NCBI GenBank assembly: GCA_937967375.1
Contig: CALCJF010000011.1
Location: 24,178 to 88,177 of the forward strand
Reading direction: 5' to 3'
From: an uncultured Leucobacter sp.
GTDB lineage: Bacteria; Actinomycetota; Actinomycetes; Actinomycetales; Microbacteriaceae
Length of the DNA stretch: 64,000 nt
In this document: piece after piece, positions 1 to 8,923 of the stretch
Position numbering within the stretch: position 1 is the first letter of the stretch
Layout of the letters: every line of letters begins with the position of its first letter
Translations under genes and position numbers: made by a program
The notes under the pieces: model-generated
Seen by the model: the letters and a program-made list of their open reading frames with translations, nothing else
Databases searched by the model: none
What the model was told of the DNA's origin: nothing

Positions 1-209
1 TGCACATGTGCGTCGATCAGGCCGGGCATCACGTAGTGCCCTGGCAGCCGAATCTCTTCGACACCGTCATGCGGCGAATAGTCGGCCATGTCGCCGATTC
101 TCGCGATCCTCGACCCGAGCACTTCGAGAAACGCGTGCTCGCGTACGGGCCCGCCGGTGCCGTCGACGACCGCGATGTCGCAGAGCACGAAGCTGTGTCG
201 CTCTCTCAC
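1..209 (-). CDS. Amidohydrolase family protein, N-terminal part only
   Basis: The reading frame runs leftward off the window edge, so only about 69 N-terminal residues are present. They show the usual start of the amidohydrolase (imidazolonepropionase/dihydroorotase-like) superfamily: a short beta sandwich strand region, then PGLIDAHVH, whose HxH supplies two ligands of the metal centre. The start is GTG at 209-207, chosen because AAGGAG lies 5 nt upstream; no ATG fits. The gene follows the binding protein at 252-1412 on the same strand after 42 bp and is probably in its operon. The substrate cannot be told from this fragment; hydrolysis of a cyclic amide or related C-N bond is typical of the family. 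Confidence 0.8.
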   Translation of the reverse strand, partial: MRERHSFVLCDIAVVDGTGGPVREHAFLEVLGSRIARIGDMADYSPHDGVEEIRLPGHYVMPGLIDAHV

Positions 210-251
210 TGATTCTCCTTCGTTGCTTTCTTGAGTGCTCGAGCTCGGTTC

Positions 252-1412
252 TTACGCATTGATCACGCTGACGAATGCCTCGATGCATTTCTTGGTCTCG
301 GCTGGGGTGAGCTGCCTGAAGTCGTAGATGCGCTTCGCGTCTTCTTCGGAAGGGAACAACATCGGGCTGTCGGCCAGGGGCGAGCCGAGCTTCGCGAGCT
401 CTTCTTTCACCCCGTCGACCGGTGGCACCGAGGCGGTGTATTCCACGACCTGAGCCATGATTTCGGGCTGGTAGTAGAAATCGATGAGCTGTTCGATGTC
501 GGGCATGCGGTCGGTGCCCTTGGGCACTTGGATCGCGTTCACGTACTTGGTGCCGCCCGGCTCGGGGATCACGAACTTGTAGAGCTCTTTGCCGGCCTCG
601 TCGTTGAGCACCTGAATGTCGCCCGACCAGCACATGGCGGCCCAGATTCGGCCGGACTGCAGGTCTTGCGTGTACTGGTTGCCTGTCGCCTGGGCATACT
701 GCCCGCTCTTCAGGCGCTCCTGCACCTGCGCGAGTGCGGCGTCGAACTCGGCGTCGCCCCAGTCGCCCGAGCAGTCGACCCCCTGATCAAGCAGCGTCAG
801 CCCGATGGTGTCGATCATCTCGGTGAGAATGCCGACTTTGCCGTGCAGCTCGGGTCGAGCCATGTCTGAGACGCTCGTGATGCCCTCGGGGTAGAGCTCG
901 GTGTTGTAGCAGATGCCGGTCATGCCACCCATCCAGGGAATGCTGAACTTTCGGTCGGGGTCATACGACGGGTGCGCCATCAGTGCGGACATGTTGGCCA
1001 GGTTTGGAATGCGCGAGTGATCGAACTCTTGCACCTGCTCGTTCGTAATGAGCCGCGCGGTGAAGTCGTCTGCGAAGTTGAACAGGTCGTAGCCCGGAAA
1101 CTGACCCTGGTCGAGCTGTTCGCGAATCTTGGCGAAGAACGTCGCGCTGTCGTTGATGTCTTCGAGAAAGTCGACGGCGATGCCGGTCTCGTCTGTGAAC
1201 TGCTCGAGCGTCGGGTAGCTGCCGGTCGCATCGTCGTAGTCCATCGTCATGGTCCAGTTGCCCCAGACGAGGGGGGTGCCGGCGCCGCTCGCGCCGCCGC
1301 TGGCGCATGAGGCCAGCGAGGCCACACCGAGGGCTCCGATGCCCACTCCGGTGAAGCGGAGCAGCTCTCGGCGGCTGAGGCTCAGTTGAGAGCGGGTTCG
1401 CAGCGGGCGCAT
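252..1412 (-). CDS. ABC transporter substrate-binding lipoprotein, spermidine/putrescine (PotD) type
   Basis: This 386-residue protein resembles periplasmic-type binding proteins of polyamine ABC importers (PotD/PotF group, extracellular solute-binding family 1/8). The N-terminus carries SRRELLR followed by a hydrophobic stretch and LASC, so it has both a twin-arginine motif and a lipobox; the mature protein would be anchored by Cys about residue 36 on the outer face of the membrane. WGNWTMTMDYDD and the PSYDPDRKFSIPWMGG segment match the ligand-cleft region of PotD-like proteins. ATG at 1412 was preferred over a longer frame because AAAGGTG precedes it and the Tat motif then lies near the N-terminus. 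No permease or ATPase gene is in the window; they may lie to the left, beyond the amidohydrolase. Confidence 0.88.
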   Translation of the reverse strand: MRPLRTRSQLSLSRRELLRFTGVGIGALGVASLASCASGGASGAGTPLVWGNWTMTMDYDDATGSYPTLEQFTDETGIAVDFLEDINDSATFFAKIREQLDQGQFPGYDLFNFADDFTARLITNEQVQEFDHSRIPNLANMSALMAHPSYDPDRKFSIPWMGGMTGICYNTELYPEGITSVSDMARPELHGKVGILTEMIDTIGLTLLDQGVDCSGDWGDAEFDAALAQVQERLKSGQYAQATGNQYTQDLQSGRIWAAMCWSGDIQVLNDEAGKELYKFVIPEPGGTKYVNAIQVPKGTDRMPDIEQLIDFYYQPEIMAQVVEYTASVPPVDGVKEELAKLGSPLADSPMLFPSEEDAKRIYDFRQLTPAETKKCIEAFVSVINA

Positions 1413-1623
1413 CTTCACACCTTTCCGCCCGGCGCGCGCTGCCGGACACCTCGATGCTAGAAGCAGACGAGGCGCCGGGCACATGCCGATTCGTGCGGGC
1501 TCGCATGACGATCCGCGCCGAAGCAATCGATCACGAATCAAGAAGTTTGTTCGAGCCTCGCGTCATATCGTGGTCGTAGATACCCTGACCGATACGCGGA
1601 TCGGGCGACGAAAGGATCTGACG

Positions 1624-2067
1624 ATGGCTGAGAAGACGAGCGGACTGTCTGCAGAAGAGCGCGCCGCGGTCAAGCAGCGCGCCGCCGAGCTGCGCGCGCA
1701 GGAGAAGGCGGGCAAGAGTCGGGCAGCGGGGGAGCAGGCGATCCAAGACGCGATCGCCGAGATGCCCGCGGACGACCAGGTGCTTGCGCAGGGCATTCAC
1801 CGCATCGTCGGCGAGGTCGCCTCGCACCTCATGCCGAAGACCTGGTACGGGTTTCCGGCGTACTGCGACGAGAACGGCAAGGTGGTGGTGTTCTTCAAGG
1901 CCGCCTCGAAGTTCACGACGCGATACGCCACGCTCGGTTTCGAAGAGGCTGCGCAGCTCGACGAAGGGGACCTCTGGCCGACCTCGTACGCGCTCATCTC
2001 ACTGACGCCCGAGACCGAGGGCGTGATCGCGGAGCAGATTCGGCGGGCTGCGGGCTCTGTGAATTGA
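1624..2067 (+). CDS. DUF1801 family protein (YdhG-like)
   Basis: A 147-residue soluble protein. Residues 1-45 are charged and helical (MAEKTSG, then repeated Ala, Glu, Lys, Arg), and residues 45-145 form the DUF1801 fold, recognised by PKTWYGFPAY, VVVFFKAASKF and RYATLGF. Proteins of this fold are related to frataxin-like iron chaperones, but no biochemical role is established for this subgroup. AAAGGA lies about 8 nt before the ATG. It is divergent from the binding-protein gene, with 211 bp between them. A second DUF1801 gene lies at 21157, with a different domain architecture. Confidence 0.85.
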   Translation: MAEKTSGLSAEERAAVKQRAAELRAQEKAGKSRAAGEQAIQDAIAEMPADDQVLAQGIHRIVGEVASHLMPKTWYGFPAYCDENGKVVVFFKAASKFTTRYATLGFEEAAQLDEGDLWPTSYALISLTPETEGVIAEQIRRAAGSVN

Positions 2068-2165
2068 AGCCTACGAACTCACTTTCTCTCTCAACGTTCA
2101 CCGTGCTTGTCAGTCGTGCAAGACAGACTAAGTTGTAAGCAAACAGACCGGGAACTGAGGCCATT

Positions 2166-4262
2166 TTGAGTTCAATCTTTAAGACCGTTGCATGGGAAGT
2201 GGATCAGCTTGTCGCTGGGGTAGAGAAGGGATCGATCAGTCTGCCCGATCTGCAGCGACCCTTCGTATGGCCAACAGCGAAGGTCCGCGATCTCTTCGAT
2301 TCGATGTACAAAGGTTATCCGGTTGGTGAGCTCATGTTCTGGGACGTGAGCGAGGCCCATGCGACACGTTCGATCGCAGGAGAAGCGCAGATCGCGGCTA
2401 CTCACCAAATAGTTGATGGGCAGCAGCGTCTCACGAGTCTGTTTGCTGCTATTAAAGGGCTCCCGGTGCGTGATGAGTCTTACAAGTCGAAACAGATCAC
2501 GATCTCTTTCAACCCATTTACAGAGAAGTTTGAGGTTCGCACACCAGCCATCGCCAGGTCAGCGAACTGGGTTGAAGACATTTCGACGGTCTTCAAATCA
2601 GCAATCGACGCCTTCGAAGATTTTGCTGAACGGTATGAGAACTCTGGAAATGAGCTTGAGAAGGAGCTTCGGCGCGATCTGCAACGAAAATTCCATCGCC
2701 TAGACAGCTTGGGGTCGTACCAATTTCAGGTCGTGCATATTCAGCAAGAGGTTCCGAAAAGGATCGTCGCTGACGTTTTTGTTCGCATCAACTCAGAGGG
2801 CGTCTCTCTAAAGGCATACGACTACATACTCACTTGGCTCAGCGTATTTTGGCCCGAGGGCAGAGACCGTATCGAAGAGTTTGCGAGACTTTCCAGAGTT
2901 ACCCCCGAAAGAGCAACCGAAATTACGGGGCGAAAGGTCGACTGGACACCTAAGAATCCCTACTTGCCGGTGCAGACCGGTCAGATCATTCGAGCCATGG
3001 TCGCGGTGGGGCAGAACCGTGCGAAGCTCAGAGATGCCTACTCAGCACTTCAAGCGAAAGACCGTGTTACTGGAGCAGTCGACCCTGACAAGCAGGAGCA
3101 CGAGCTCGATCTGCTGAAGAGCGCACTGCCAATTGTGACTGACAAGCTCAGTTGGTCAGAGTTTATTCATGCGGTGCGTCTGGCAGGCTTTAGATCGAAC
3201 CGTGGCATCACATCTGAAACAAATGTGATCTCGAGCTATGTCATGTTCTTGCTTGGGAGAAATCGATACAGCGTGCCACTGGCAGATCTTCGGGTGGTCA
3301 TTGCACAGTGGGTCTTTATGTCACAGCTCACGAGTCGATACACCGGCTCGGGTGAGTCGCAGCTGCAGAAAGATCTCGACTCTTTTGATGCCGTAGCTGA
3401 TGGTGACGCCTTGGGTTTTGTTGCTGTTCTACGCCGTGCGATGCAAACCGCGCTCACGAATGATTTTTGGGCTTTCAGCGTGCCTCAGTCGCTCGTGACG
3501 TCGGGGCCAAGTCTTTCGCCCACCTACCAGTGCTACTTGGCAGCATTGAACGTGCTCGACGCCGATATGTTCATGATCCCGATGAAGGTGCGCGACTGGA
3601 TGGATCCATCACAGCCTGCGGCCAAAGGTATGGAAGGCCACCACCTATTTCCGCGCGCTTACCAAGAAAAGGTGTTGAACACTACCGATACGAAGCGCAT
3701 CAATCAGGCAGCCAACTTTGCACCGACCGATTGGAAGACAAATCAGATAATTTCCGACCGGGCGCCTGCCGAGTACTGGTCCGAGATGCTTGCGAGGCAA
3801 GGCGGGGACCAGGCGTGGCTTGAGAAACAGCTTTACTGGCATGGGCTACCCGCCCACTGGCAAGAACTCGACTACGAGGAATTTTTAGGAAAGCGTCGGG
3901 CGCTACTCGCAAAAGTCGTCCGAGACGGATTTTCTCAGATCGATAAGCACGCGGAAGACAACACAGGTCAATGGCTTGTCGAGGTCGTTGCGGATGATGA
4001 AATCTCACTCGATCAACTGCTTGCCCAGGGGTTGTTGATTCCCGGTGACTTGCTTGACTCGGCAGATCCTGAGACCGAGATAGACGCAGTTGTTACCGAT
4101 GACGGCACAATTTTGATCGATGGGGAGCATGAATTTGATTCTCTCGATGAAGCGGCTCGCCACCTCGGGGTCACAAGTATGAGTGGGCAGGATTTCTGGG
4201 TGCTTGAGGTCGACGGTGGGTTTGCAGAGTTGAGCGAGCTGACTGTCGACCGAAGAAGTTAG
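2166..4262 (+). CDS. GmrSD-type nuclease: DUF262 + DUF1524 (HNH) + RAMA-like C-terminus
   Basis: This 698-residue protein has the single-chain GmrS-GmrD arrangement of type IV restriction enzymes that attack modified DNA. The DUF262 (GmrS) part spans about 1-230, with LPDLQRPFVW and the nucleotide-handling motif DGQQR at 84-88. The DUF1524 (GmrD) His-Me nuclease part includes GHHLFPRAY with His492/His493 and downstream Asn residues (NQAANFAPTDWKTNQ). About residues 640-690 match the RAMA pattern (G-E-x-E-F-x-S-L-x-x-A-A-x-x-x-G, then FW), a domain first described on restriction and adenine-methylase proteins. Start is TTG at 2166, with GAGG 5 nt upstream and no better ATG. First gene of the defence island; codons are AT-richer than in flanking genes. 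Target DNA is unknown. Confidence 0.85.
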   Translation: MSSIFKTVAWEVDQLVAGVEKGSISLPDLQRPFVWPTAKVRDLFDSMYKGYPVGELMFWDVSEAHATRSIAGEAQIAATHQIVDGQQRLTSLFAAIKGLPVRDESYKSKQITISFNPFTEKFEVRTPAIARSANWVEDISTVFKSAIDAFEDFAERYENSGNELEKELRRDLQRKFHRLDSLGSYQFQVVHIQQEVPKRIVADVFVRINSEGVSLKAYDYILTWLSVFWPEGRDRIEEFARLSRVTPERATEITGRKVDWTPKNPYLPVQTGQIIRAMVAVGQNRAKLRDAYSALQAKDRVTGAVDPDKQEHELDLLKSALPIVTDKLSWSEFIHAVRLAGFRSNRGITSETNVISSYVMFLLGRNRYSVPLADLRVVIAQWVFMSQLTSRYTGSGESQLQKDLDSFDAVADGDALGFVAVLRRAMQTALTNDFWAFSVPQSLVTSGPSLSPTYQCYLAALNVLDADMFMIPMKVRDWMDPSQPAAKGMEGHHLFPRAYQEKVLNTTDTKRINQAANFAPTDWKTNQIISDRAPAEYWSEMLARQGGDQAWLEKQLYWHGLPAHWQELDYEEFLGKRRALLAKVVRDGFSQIDKHAEDNTGQWLVEVVADDEISLDQLLAQGLLIPGDLLDSADPETEIDAVVTDDGTILIDGEHEFDSLDEAARHLGVTSMSGQDFWVLEVDGGFAELSELTVDRRS

Positions 4263-4276
4263 TCAGAGAGTGTTGG

Positions 4277-4298
4277 CAGTCGCGGGTAACCGCGACTG
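4277..4298. terminator. Bidirectional hairpin terminator
   Basis: CAGTCGCGG and CCGCGACTG form a perfect 9-bp stem around a GTAA loop. It lies 14 nt after the stop of the GmrSD-like gene and 15 nt beyond the stop of the convergent NERD-helicase gene, so it can serve both. There is no clear U tract. Confidence 0.7.
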
Positions 4299-4313
4299 AC
4301 TTCATACCGGCCC

Positions 4314-6033
4314 TCACGTCGTCAGCACAACGCAGCGATACTTCGCCCGCGTGAGCCCGACGTAGAGCAGGTCTGAAAAGCTCAGCCCGTTCTCGGTGGC
4401 GAAGCTCTTCGCTTTGTTGCCGATGTCTGTCAACACCACTGCATCGGCGTCGAGGCCCTTGAATTTGAAGATCGACCGCCATCGGATGCGCCCGCTTCCC
4501 GCCTCGCTCTCGAGTTGCTTGCGTAGCCAGCGCTCGCTGCGGGTGCGTTCGTTGCGAGCGAAGAAACGACCAACCAGTGAATTGGTCGCGGCAAACGGGC
4601 TTAGCACGACGATCTGCTCGGGTGAGTACTCTTTCAGTAGCTCGCGCAGGGCAGTCGAAAGCGCGTCGGTCTCATCTTTACTTGCATCGCGCACAGCAAA
4701 ACCGCCTGGCACGCCCTCTGGCATCCGGTGACCGGTGAATCCGAGCGGCTGTTGAGGCATGAGCGACTGGGCGCCGGCGGTGATCGCGCGCACGTTACGG
4801 CAGTTGCGGGCGACGCGGACGTTTACGAGCCCGGGCAACCATATCTTTGCGATTTCAAATGGTCTGGTCTTCGAATCTCACCATTATCTGCTGGCGAGCA
4901 TCGCCCGCGATCAGCAGCGAGGTCTTCTGTAGCGAGGCTTTCGCGGAAAGCGCCTCGAAGATCTCGAGCATCACCGGATAGCCCGCGATGTCTTGAAACT
5001 CGTCGATGAGAATGGCGTCGTACTTGGTGCTCGCGGGCCTGCACTTCAGCCCATCAAGCGCGCGCCGCGGCAGTGTCTCTGTATACCACGTATGCTCGGC
5101 ACGGTCGGGGTTCGCGTCGAGTCCAGCGGCACCAAGCATCAGTCCGTTGAGGCTGAGCGCATCGACATTTGGCAGTTCGCCAACTTGGGCTTCGAATTCA
5201 CCCGCCATGAGCAAGTTCCAGCATGTGACGAGCGTGCGAAGTCCAGCGCGGTTGTTGCGGCGCGCGGCTTGCACGATCAGGTGGCTCTTGCCGGTACCTG
5301 CCGGGCCGTCGAGGTAGACGTGCGTGTTTCGTTCGACGAGTTCGAGTATGACTTCTTGTTCGGCGAGCACGGTAGCTTCGGCGACTTGGCGCTCACGCAT
5401 ACGATCGGAGACAGACTCGCTGACGTGAAAGTTGCCGAGCAGCGCGTGCTTAGTCTCTTCGACGCGTTCGCTTGTGAAGGCTTGAGGATCATGCTCAACT
5501 CCGTCGACCTTTGAATACCACGCATCGTATTCTTCGAAGAGGTGATCGAGCAGCCAAGTCGGTTTGGAGAGGTCGTCGTTCCATCCGAGCTCCCACTCGA
5601 AGAGCTGCATATCACCGCGACTCGCGTTCTCGGACTGATGGCGACTGAGCGAGGTGAACCACACGAGGCGTGCGATCGGCTCGTTGCCAGTGAGCAAACC
5701 TAGTTCTTTGAGATAGCCGCGCAAGCTGCGGCGTACTCCATCGAGTTGTTGCAGAGGATCCTTCGTCGGATTCGGAACATTCTCGAGAAACCAGTCACCG
5801 TTCTCGTAGCGGGCCGAACTTGGCGACTTAGCCTCGATAATCGCGATGCCCTTACCAGGCGCGAGCACAACGAAGTCGGCTTCGCCCACAAAGGCAGCGT
5901 GGTGTCTCGTAACCTGCAGTGAGTGGATCACCACCCAGTCATCGCGATCTTGCATCCCCTCAAGTGCCGTGAACACCTTCTTCTCGGAGCCATTCGCGCC
6001 TTCGCGAGGGATCGGAGGAATCATTACCACCAT
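4314..6033 (-). pseudogene. NERD-domain UvrD/Rep-type helicase, interrupted by a single frameshift
   Basis: Two frames together encode one protein of about 572 residues. The N-terminal frame (6033 to 4855, 392 residues) has a NERD nuclease-like domain with GEADFVVL and IIEAK (Glu67, Lys69), then Walker A GPAGTGKS at 243-250 and Walker B ILIDEFQD, ending at a TGA at 4857-4855. The next frame (from 4856 to the stop at 4314) continues EIAKIWLPGLVNVRVARNCRN and includes helicase motifs FKGLDADAVVL and YVGLTRAKYR. Removing one T from the ACC-ATT-TGA junction restores a continuous protein. NERD-helicases are found in phage-defence loci and in plasmid-borne genes. Start at 6033 (alternative 6024). 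No Shine-Dalgarno; TATGCT lies 6 nt upstream. Broken gene or sequencing error cannot be told apart here. Confidence 0.8.
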
Positions 6034-6039
6034 GGGGTC

Positions 6040-6045
6040 AGCATA
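6040..6045 (-). promoter_or_regulatory. -10 element for leaderless start of the NERD-helicase gene
   Basis: TATGCT on the minus strand ends 6 nt before the ATG at 6033, which would place the transcription start on the A of the start codon. No ribosome binding site precedes that ATG. Confidence 0.5.
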
Positions 6046-6216
6046 TCGACAGGTGTCGCATAGTGTTGACAGCGTGAGCCGGCGCGCGGCCTTACAATCG
6101 CGCAGCAAGTTAACTCGTAGGTTCCGACGGTGAACACTTACCCCAAGAATTACCCCTTTCAGGGGCCGACGGCCGAGCCGAATGTCGTGGGTCTCTAGTA
6201 CGGTGATGGCAGGCAC

Positions 6217-6236
6217 GGGCGAGAGGTATTTCGCCC
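6217..6236. promoter_or_regulatory. Inverted repeat just upstream of hsdM
   Basis: GGGCGA and TCGCCC are perfect complements separated by 8 nt. The repeat ends 21 nt before the hsdM start and just before its GGAGG. It could be an operator controlling restriction-modification expression or a leader hairpin; the 224-bp gap to the divergent helicase gene holds the promoters of both. Confidence 0.35.
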
Positions 6237-6257
6237 AGGAATGAGAAGGAGGTCGAC

Positions 6258-7823
6258 ATGGTACCTGCTACCAAAGAATCGCAACGGGCTGAACTGCACA
6301 AGACGATCTGGCAGGTCGCAAACGACCTACGTGGCTCCGTAGATGGCTGGGACTTTAAGTCCTACGTACTCGGCATGCTGTTCTACCGATTCATTTCGGA
6401 AAACCTCGCAAATTACATCAATAAGGGTGAGCGTGAAGCGGGTGCTCCTGACTTTGACTTCGCGCACCTCTCAGACGAAGACGCAGAATATGCGCGCGAA
6501 GAAATCGTTGCCGAAAAAGGTTTCTTCATCAAGCCCTCGGAACTCTTCGAGAACGTGCGCAAGAAAGCAGCGCGCAACGAGAACCTCAACGAGACACTCG
6601 AATCAATCTTCCGAGACATCGAGGGATCCGCTGTCGGCACCGACAGCGAAGACGATCTCAAAGGTCTGTTCGACGACCTGAACGTGAATAGCACGAAGCT
6701 CGGTAACACAGTTGCGAAACGTAACGAGAAGCTCGTGAAGCTGCTCGACGCGATCGGCGACCTGCCGCTCGGAAGCTTCGAGGACAACTCGATTGACCTC
6801 TTCGGTGACGCATACGAGTACCTGATGCAGATGTACGCGTCGAGTGCGGGTAAATCCGGTGGTGAGTACTACACGCCTCAGGAAGTATCTGAACTCCTCG
6901 CCTACATAACCACGATGGGCAAGGAGCGCGTAAACAAGGTGTACGACCCTGCTGCAGGGTCCGGATCACTGCTCTTGAAGTTCGCGAAAGTGCTCGGCAA
7001 AGAAAACGTGGGCGGCTTCTACGGCCAAGAAATCAACCTCACCACCTACAACCTTGCTCGCATAAACATGTTCCTCCACGATGTGAACTACGAAAAGTTC
7101 GACATCGCTCTTGGAGACACACTTCTCGAACCTGCGCACTGGGATGAGGAGCCTTTCGAAGCAATCGTCTCGAACCCTCCCTACTCCATCAAATGGGATG
7201 GCGATGCAAACCCGATCCTCATCAACGACCCGCGCTTTGCTCCAGCGGGTGTGCTTGCACCGAAGTCGAAAGCCGACCTCGCATTCACGATGCATATGCT
7301 GCACTGGCTCGCCACCGACGGAACCGCAGCGATCGTTGAGTTCCCTGGAGTGTTGTATCGGGGCGGTGCCGAGCAGAAGATCCGCAAATACCTGATCGAC
7401 AACAATTATGTTGAGGCCGTAATCCAACTGCCGCCGGATCTGTTCTTTGGCACCACGATCGGCACCTGCGTGATCGTGCTCAAGAAATCAAAGAAGACGA
7501 ACGACGTGCTGTTCATTGACGCGTCGGCAGAGTTCGTGCGTGGCGGGAACAAGAACAAGCTCTCGCCAGATAACCTGCAGAACATTCTTATGGCGCTCGA
7601 GAACCGAGAGCATCAGGATCACTTCGCGACCACAGTAGCGAACAGCGCGATCGCAGAGAACAACTTCAATATCGCTGTCTCTTCGTATGTCGAGGCAGAA
7701 GATACCCGCGAGGTGATCGACATCACCGAGCTGAATGCGCGGATCGAGCAGATCGTGGCGAGCCAGTCAGAGCTGCGGACAATGATTGATGCGATCGTTG
7801 CTGACCTGGAGGATACGAAGTGA
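6258..7823 (+). CDS. hsdM: Type I restriction-modification DNA N6-adenine methyltransferase subunit HsdM
   Basis: 521 residues, normal length for HsdM. It transfers a methyl group from S-adenosylmethionine to adenine in the site chosen by HsdS, protecting host DNA, and is also part of the restriction complex. The HsdM N-terminal helical domain covers about 1-165 (LHKTIWQVANDLRGSVDGWDF). Motif I is DPAAGSG at 230-236 and the catalytic motif IV is NPPY at 306-309. The ATG follows GGAGG at 7 nt. It heads a run of genes on the same strand to 16862, and its stop overlaps the hsdS start by 4 nt (GTGA). Confidence 0.97.
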   Translation: MVPATKESQRAELHKTIWQVANDLRGSVDGWDFKSYVLGMLFYRFISENLANYINKGEREAGAPDFDFAHLSDEDAEYAREEIVAEKGFFIKPSELFENVRKKAARNENLNETLESIFRDIEGSAVGTDSEDDLKGLFDDLNVNSTKLGNTVAKRNEKLVKLLDAIGDLPLGSFEDNSIDLFGDAYEYLMQMYASSAGKSGGEYYTPQEVSELLAYITTMGKERVNKVYDPAAGSGSLLLKFAKVLGKENVGGFYGQEINLTTYNLARINMFLHDVNYEKFDIALGDTLLEPAHWDEEPFEAIVSNPPYSIKWDGDANPILINDPRFAPAGVLAPKSKADLAFTMHMLHWLATDGTAAIVEFPGVLYRGGAEQKIRKYLIDNNYVEAVIQLPPDLFFGTTIGTCVIVLKKSKKTNDVLFIDASAEFVRGGNKNKLSPDNLQNILMALENREHQDHFATTVANSAIAENNFNIAVSSYVEAEDTREVIDITELNARIEQIVASQSELRTMIDAIVADLEDTK

Positions 7824-8923
7824 CCCGCATCGACGAGCTCATTGCGGAGCACTGTCCTTACGGCGTTGAATTCGTAAAAGTCGGTCGATTGGCGCAGGTA
7901 GGAACCGGGAGTAGCGACCGTAAGAATGCAGTTGAAGGGGGTGCATACCCGTTCTACGTTCGGTCAAAGGACGTTATGCGTATCGGTTCATATGAATTCG
8001 ATGAAGAGGCGATCCTCATCCCCGGAGAAGGGGGGATCGGCGAGATATTTCATTACGTCCAGGGGAAGTATGCACTTCACCAACGTGCTTACCGAATTCA
8101 TTTCACTGACGAACGTGTAAACACGCGCTTTGCCTACTTCTACTTCACTGCAAATTTCAAGAGATTTATTCTGCAGAAGGCTGTCAGCGCGACCGTCACG
8201 TCCATTCGGAAGCCAATGATTACAGACTTTCCGTTCCCGGTTCCGCCGCTTGAGGTGCAGCGTGCGATCGTTGAGGTGCTGGATACGTTCAGTAAGCTGG
8301 AAGCGGAGCTGGAAGCGGAGCTGGAAGCGGAGCTGGAATCCCGCAAACAGCAATACGAGCACTACCGAGCAGAACTTGTGCAGTGCGAAGACGCACCTGT
8401 GTTTTCTGTGAGTGATGTTGTGACAGGCATCTCTTCAGGGCGAAATAAGTCTCGTGTCGTTGGAGGCAGATACCCTGTATACGGATCGACGGGACAAATC
8501 GGAACTACGGATGAAACAGCCTACTCCGGCGACTCGCTACTTGTAGCCCGAGTTGGTGCGAATGCTGGGCGCGTGAACGCAGTCTCCGGAGAGTATGACG
8601 TCTCCGATAACACGTTGATAATCACGCCTGCTGAAGCGTGGGATATGAGGTTCGCGTTTCACCAACTGACTCGCATGAATCTAAACCAATACGCCGTAGG
8701 CGGTGGACAGCCACTGGTCACCGGCAAGCTCTTGAAAAGCCTGAAAGTACACGTTCCCGATCTCACAGAACAACGTCGCATCGCAGACATTCTTGATAAT
8801 TTTGACGCGCTAGTGAACGACCTCAGCAGTGGTCTCCCTGCCGAGCTGGCTGCCCGTCGCCCGCAGTACGAGATCTACCGTGACAAGCTCCTTTCCTTTG
8901 AGGTGCTGGAGGTTCGAGCATGA
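7820..8923 (+). CDS. hsdS: Type I restriction-modification specificity subunit HsdS
   Basis: 367 residues with the two-half layout of HsdS: target recognition domain 1 (about 1-140), conserved helical region (about 145-185), domain 2 (about 190-320), and a second conserved region at the C-terminus. The two conserved regions align: VQRAIVEVLDTFSKLEAEL versus EQRRIADILDNFDALVNDL, each followed by a QYE-x-YR motif. The two halves would recognise the two parts of a split DNA target. The GTG start overlaps the hsdM stop. The first conserved region contains three perfect 12-bp repeats (see 8297-8338), which should set the distance between the two half-sites. Confidence 0.95.
   Translation: MTRIDELIAEHCPYGVEFVKVGRLAQVGTGSSDRKNAVEGGAYPFYVRSKDVMRIGSYEFDEEAILIPGEGGIGEIFHYVQGKYALHQRAYRIHFTDERVNTRFAYFYFTANFKRFILQKAVSATVTSIRKPMITDFPFPVPPLEVQRAIVEVLDTFSKLEAELEAELEAELESRKQQYEHYRAELVQCEDAPVFSVSDVVTGISSGRNKSRVVGGRYPVYGSTGQIGTTDETAYSGDSLLVARVGANAGRVNAVSGEYDVSDNTLIITPAEAWDMRFAFHQLTRMNLNQYAVGGGQPLVTGKLLKSLKVHVPDLTEQRRIADILDNFDALVNDLSSGLPAELAARRPQYEIYRDKLLSFEVLEVRA
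8297..8338 (+). repeat. 12-bp tandem repeat in the hsdS spacer helix
   Basis: Three perfect copies of CTGGAAGCGGAG plus a 6-nt partial copy, in frame and encoding Leu-Glu-Ala-Glu from residue 160. The repeat lies in the conserved helix between the two recognition domains, the position where 12-bp repeats in EcoR124 versus EcoDXXI (TAEL units) change the target spacer length. Confidence 0.95.

Noticed and set aside
4855..4860. Programmed +1 frameshift of the RF2 type in the NERD-helicase gene
   Set aside because: The codon before TGA is ATT rather than CTT, and there is no Shine-Dalgarno-like sequence just upstream; a simple insertion is more likely.
6064..6095. TTGACA with TACAAT as a rightward promoter before hsdM
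   Set aside because: The spacing is 21 bp, too long for a standard promoter, and it lies 160 bp from the gene; a better assignment could not be made.
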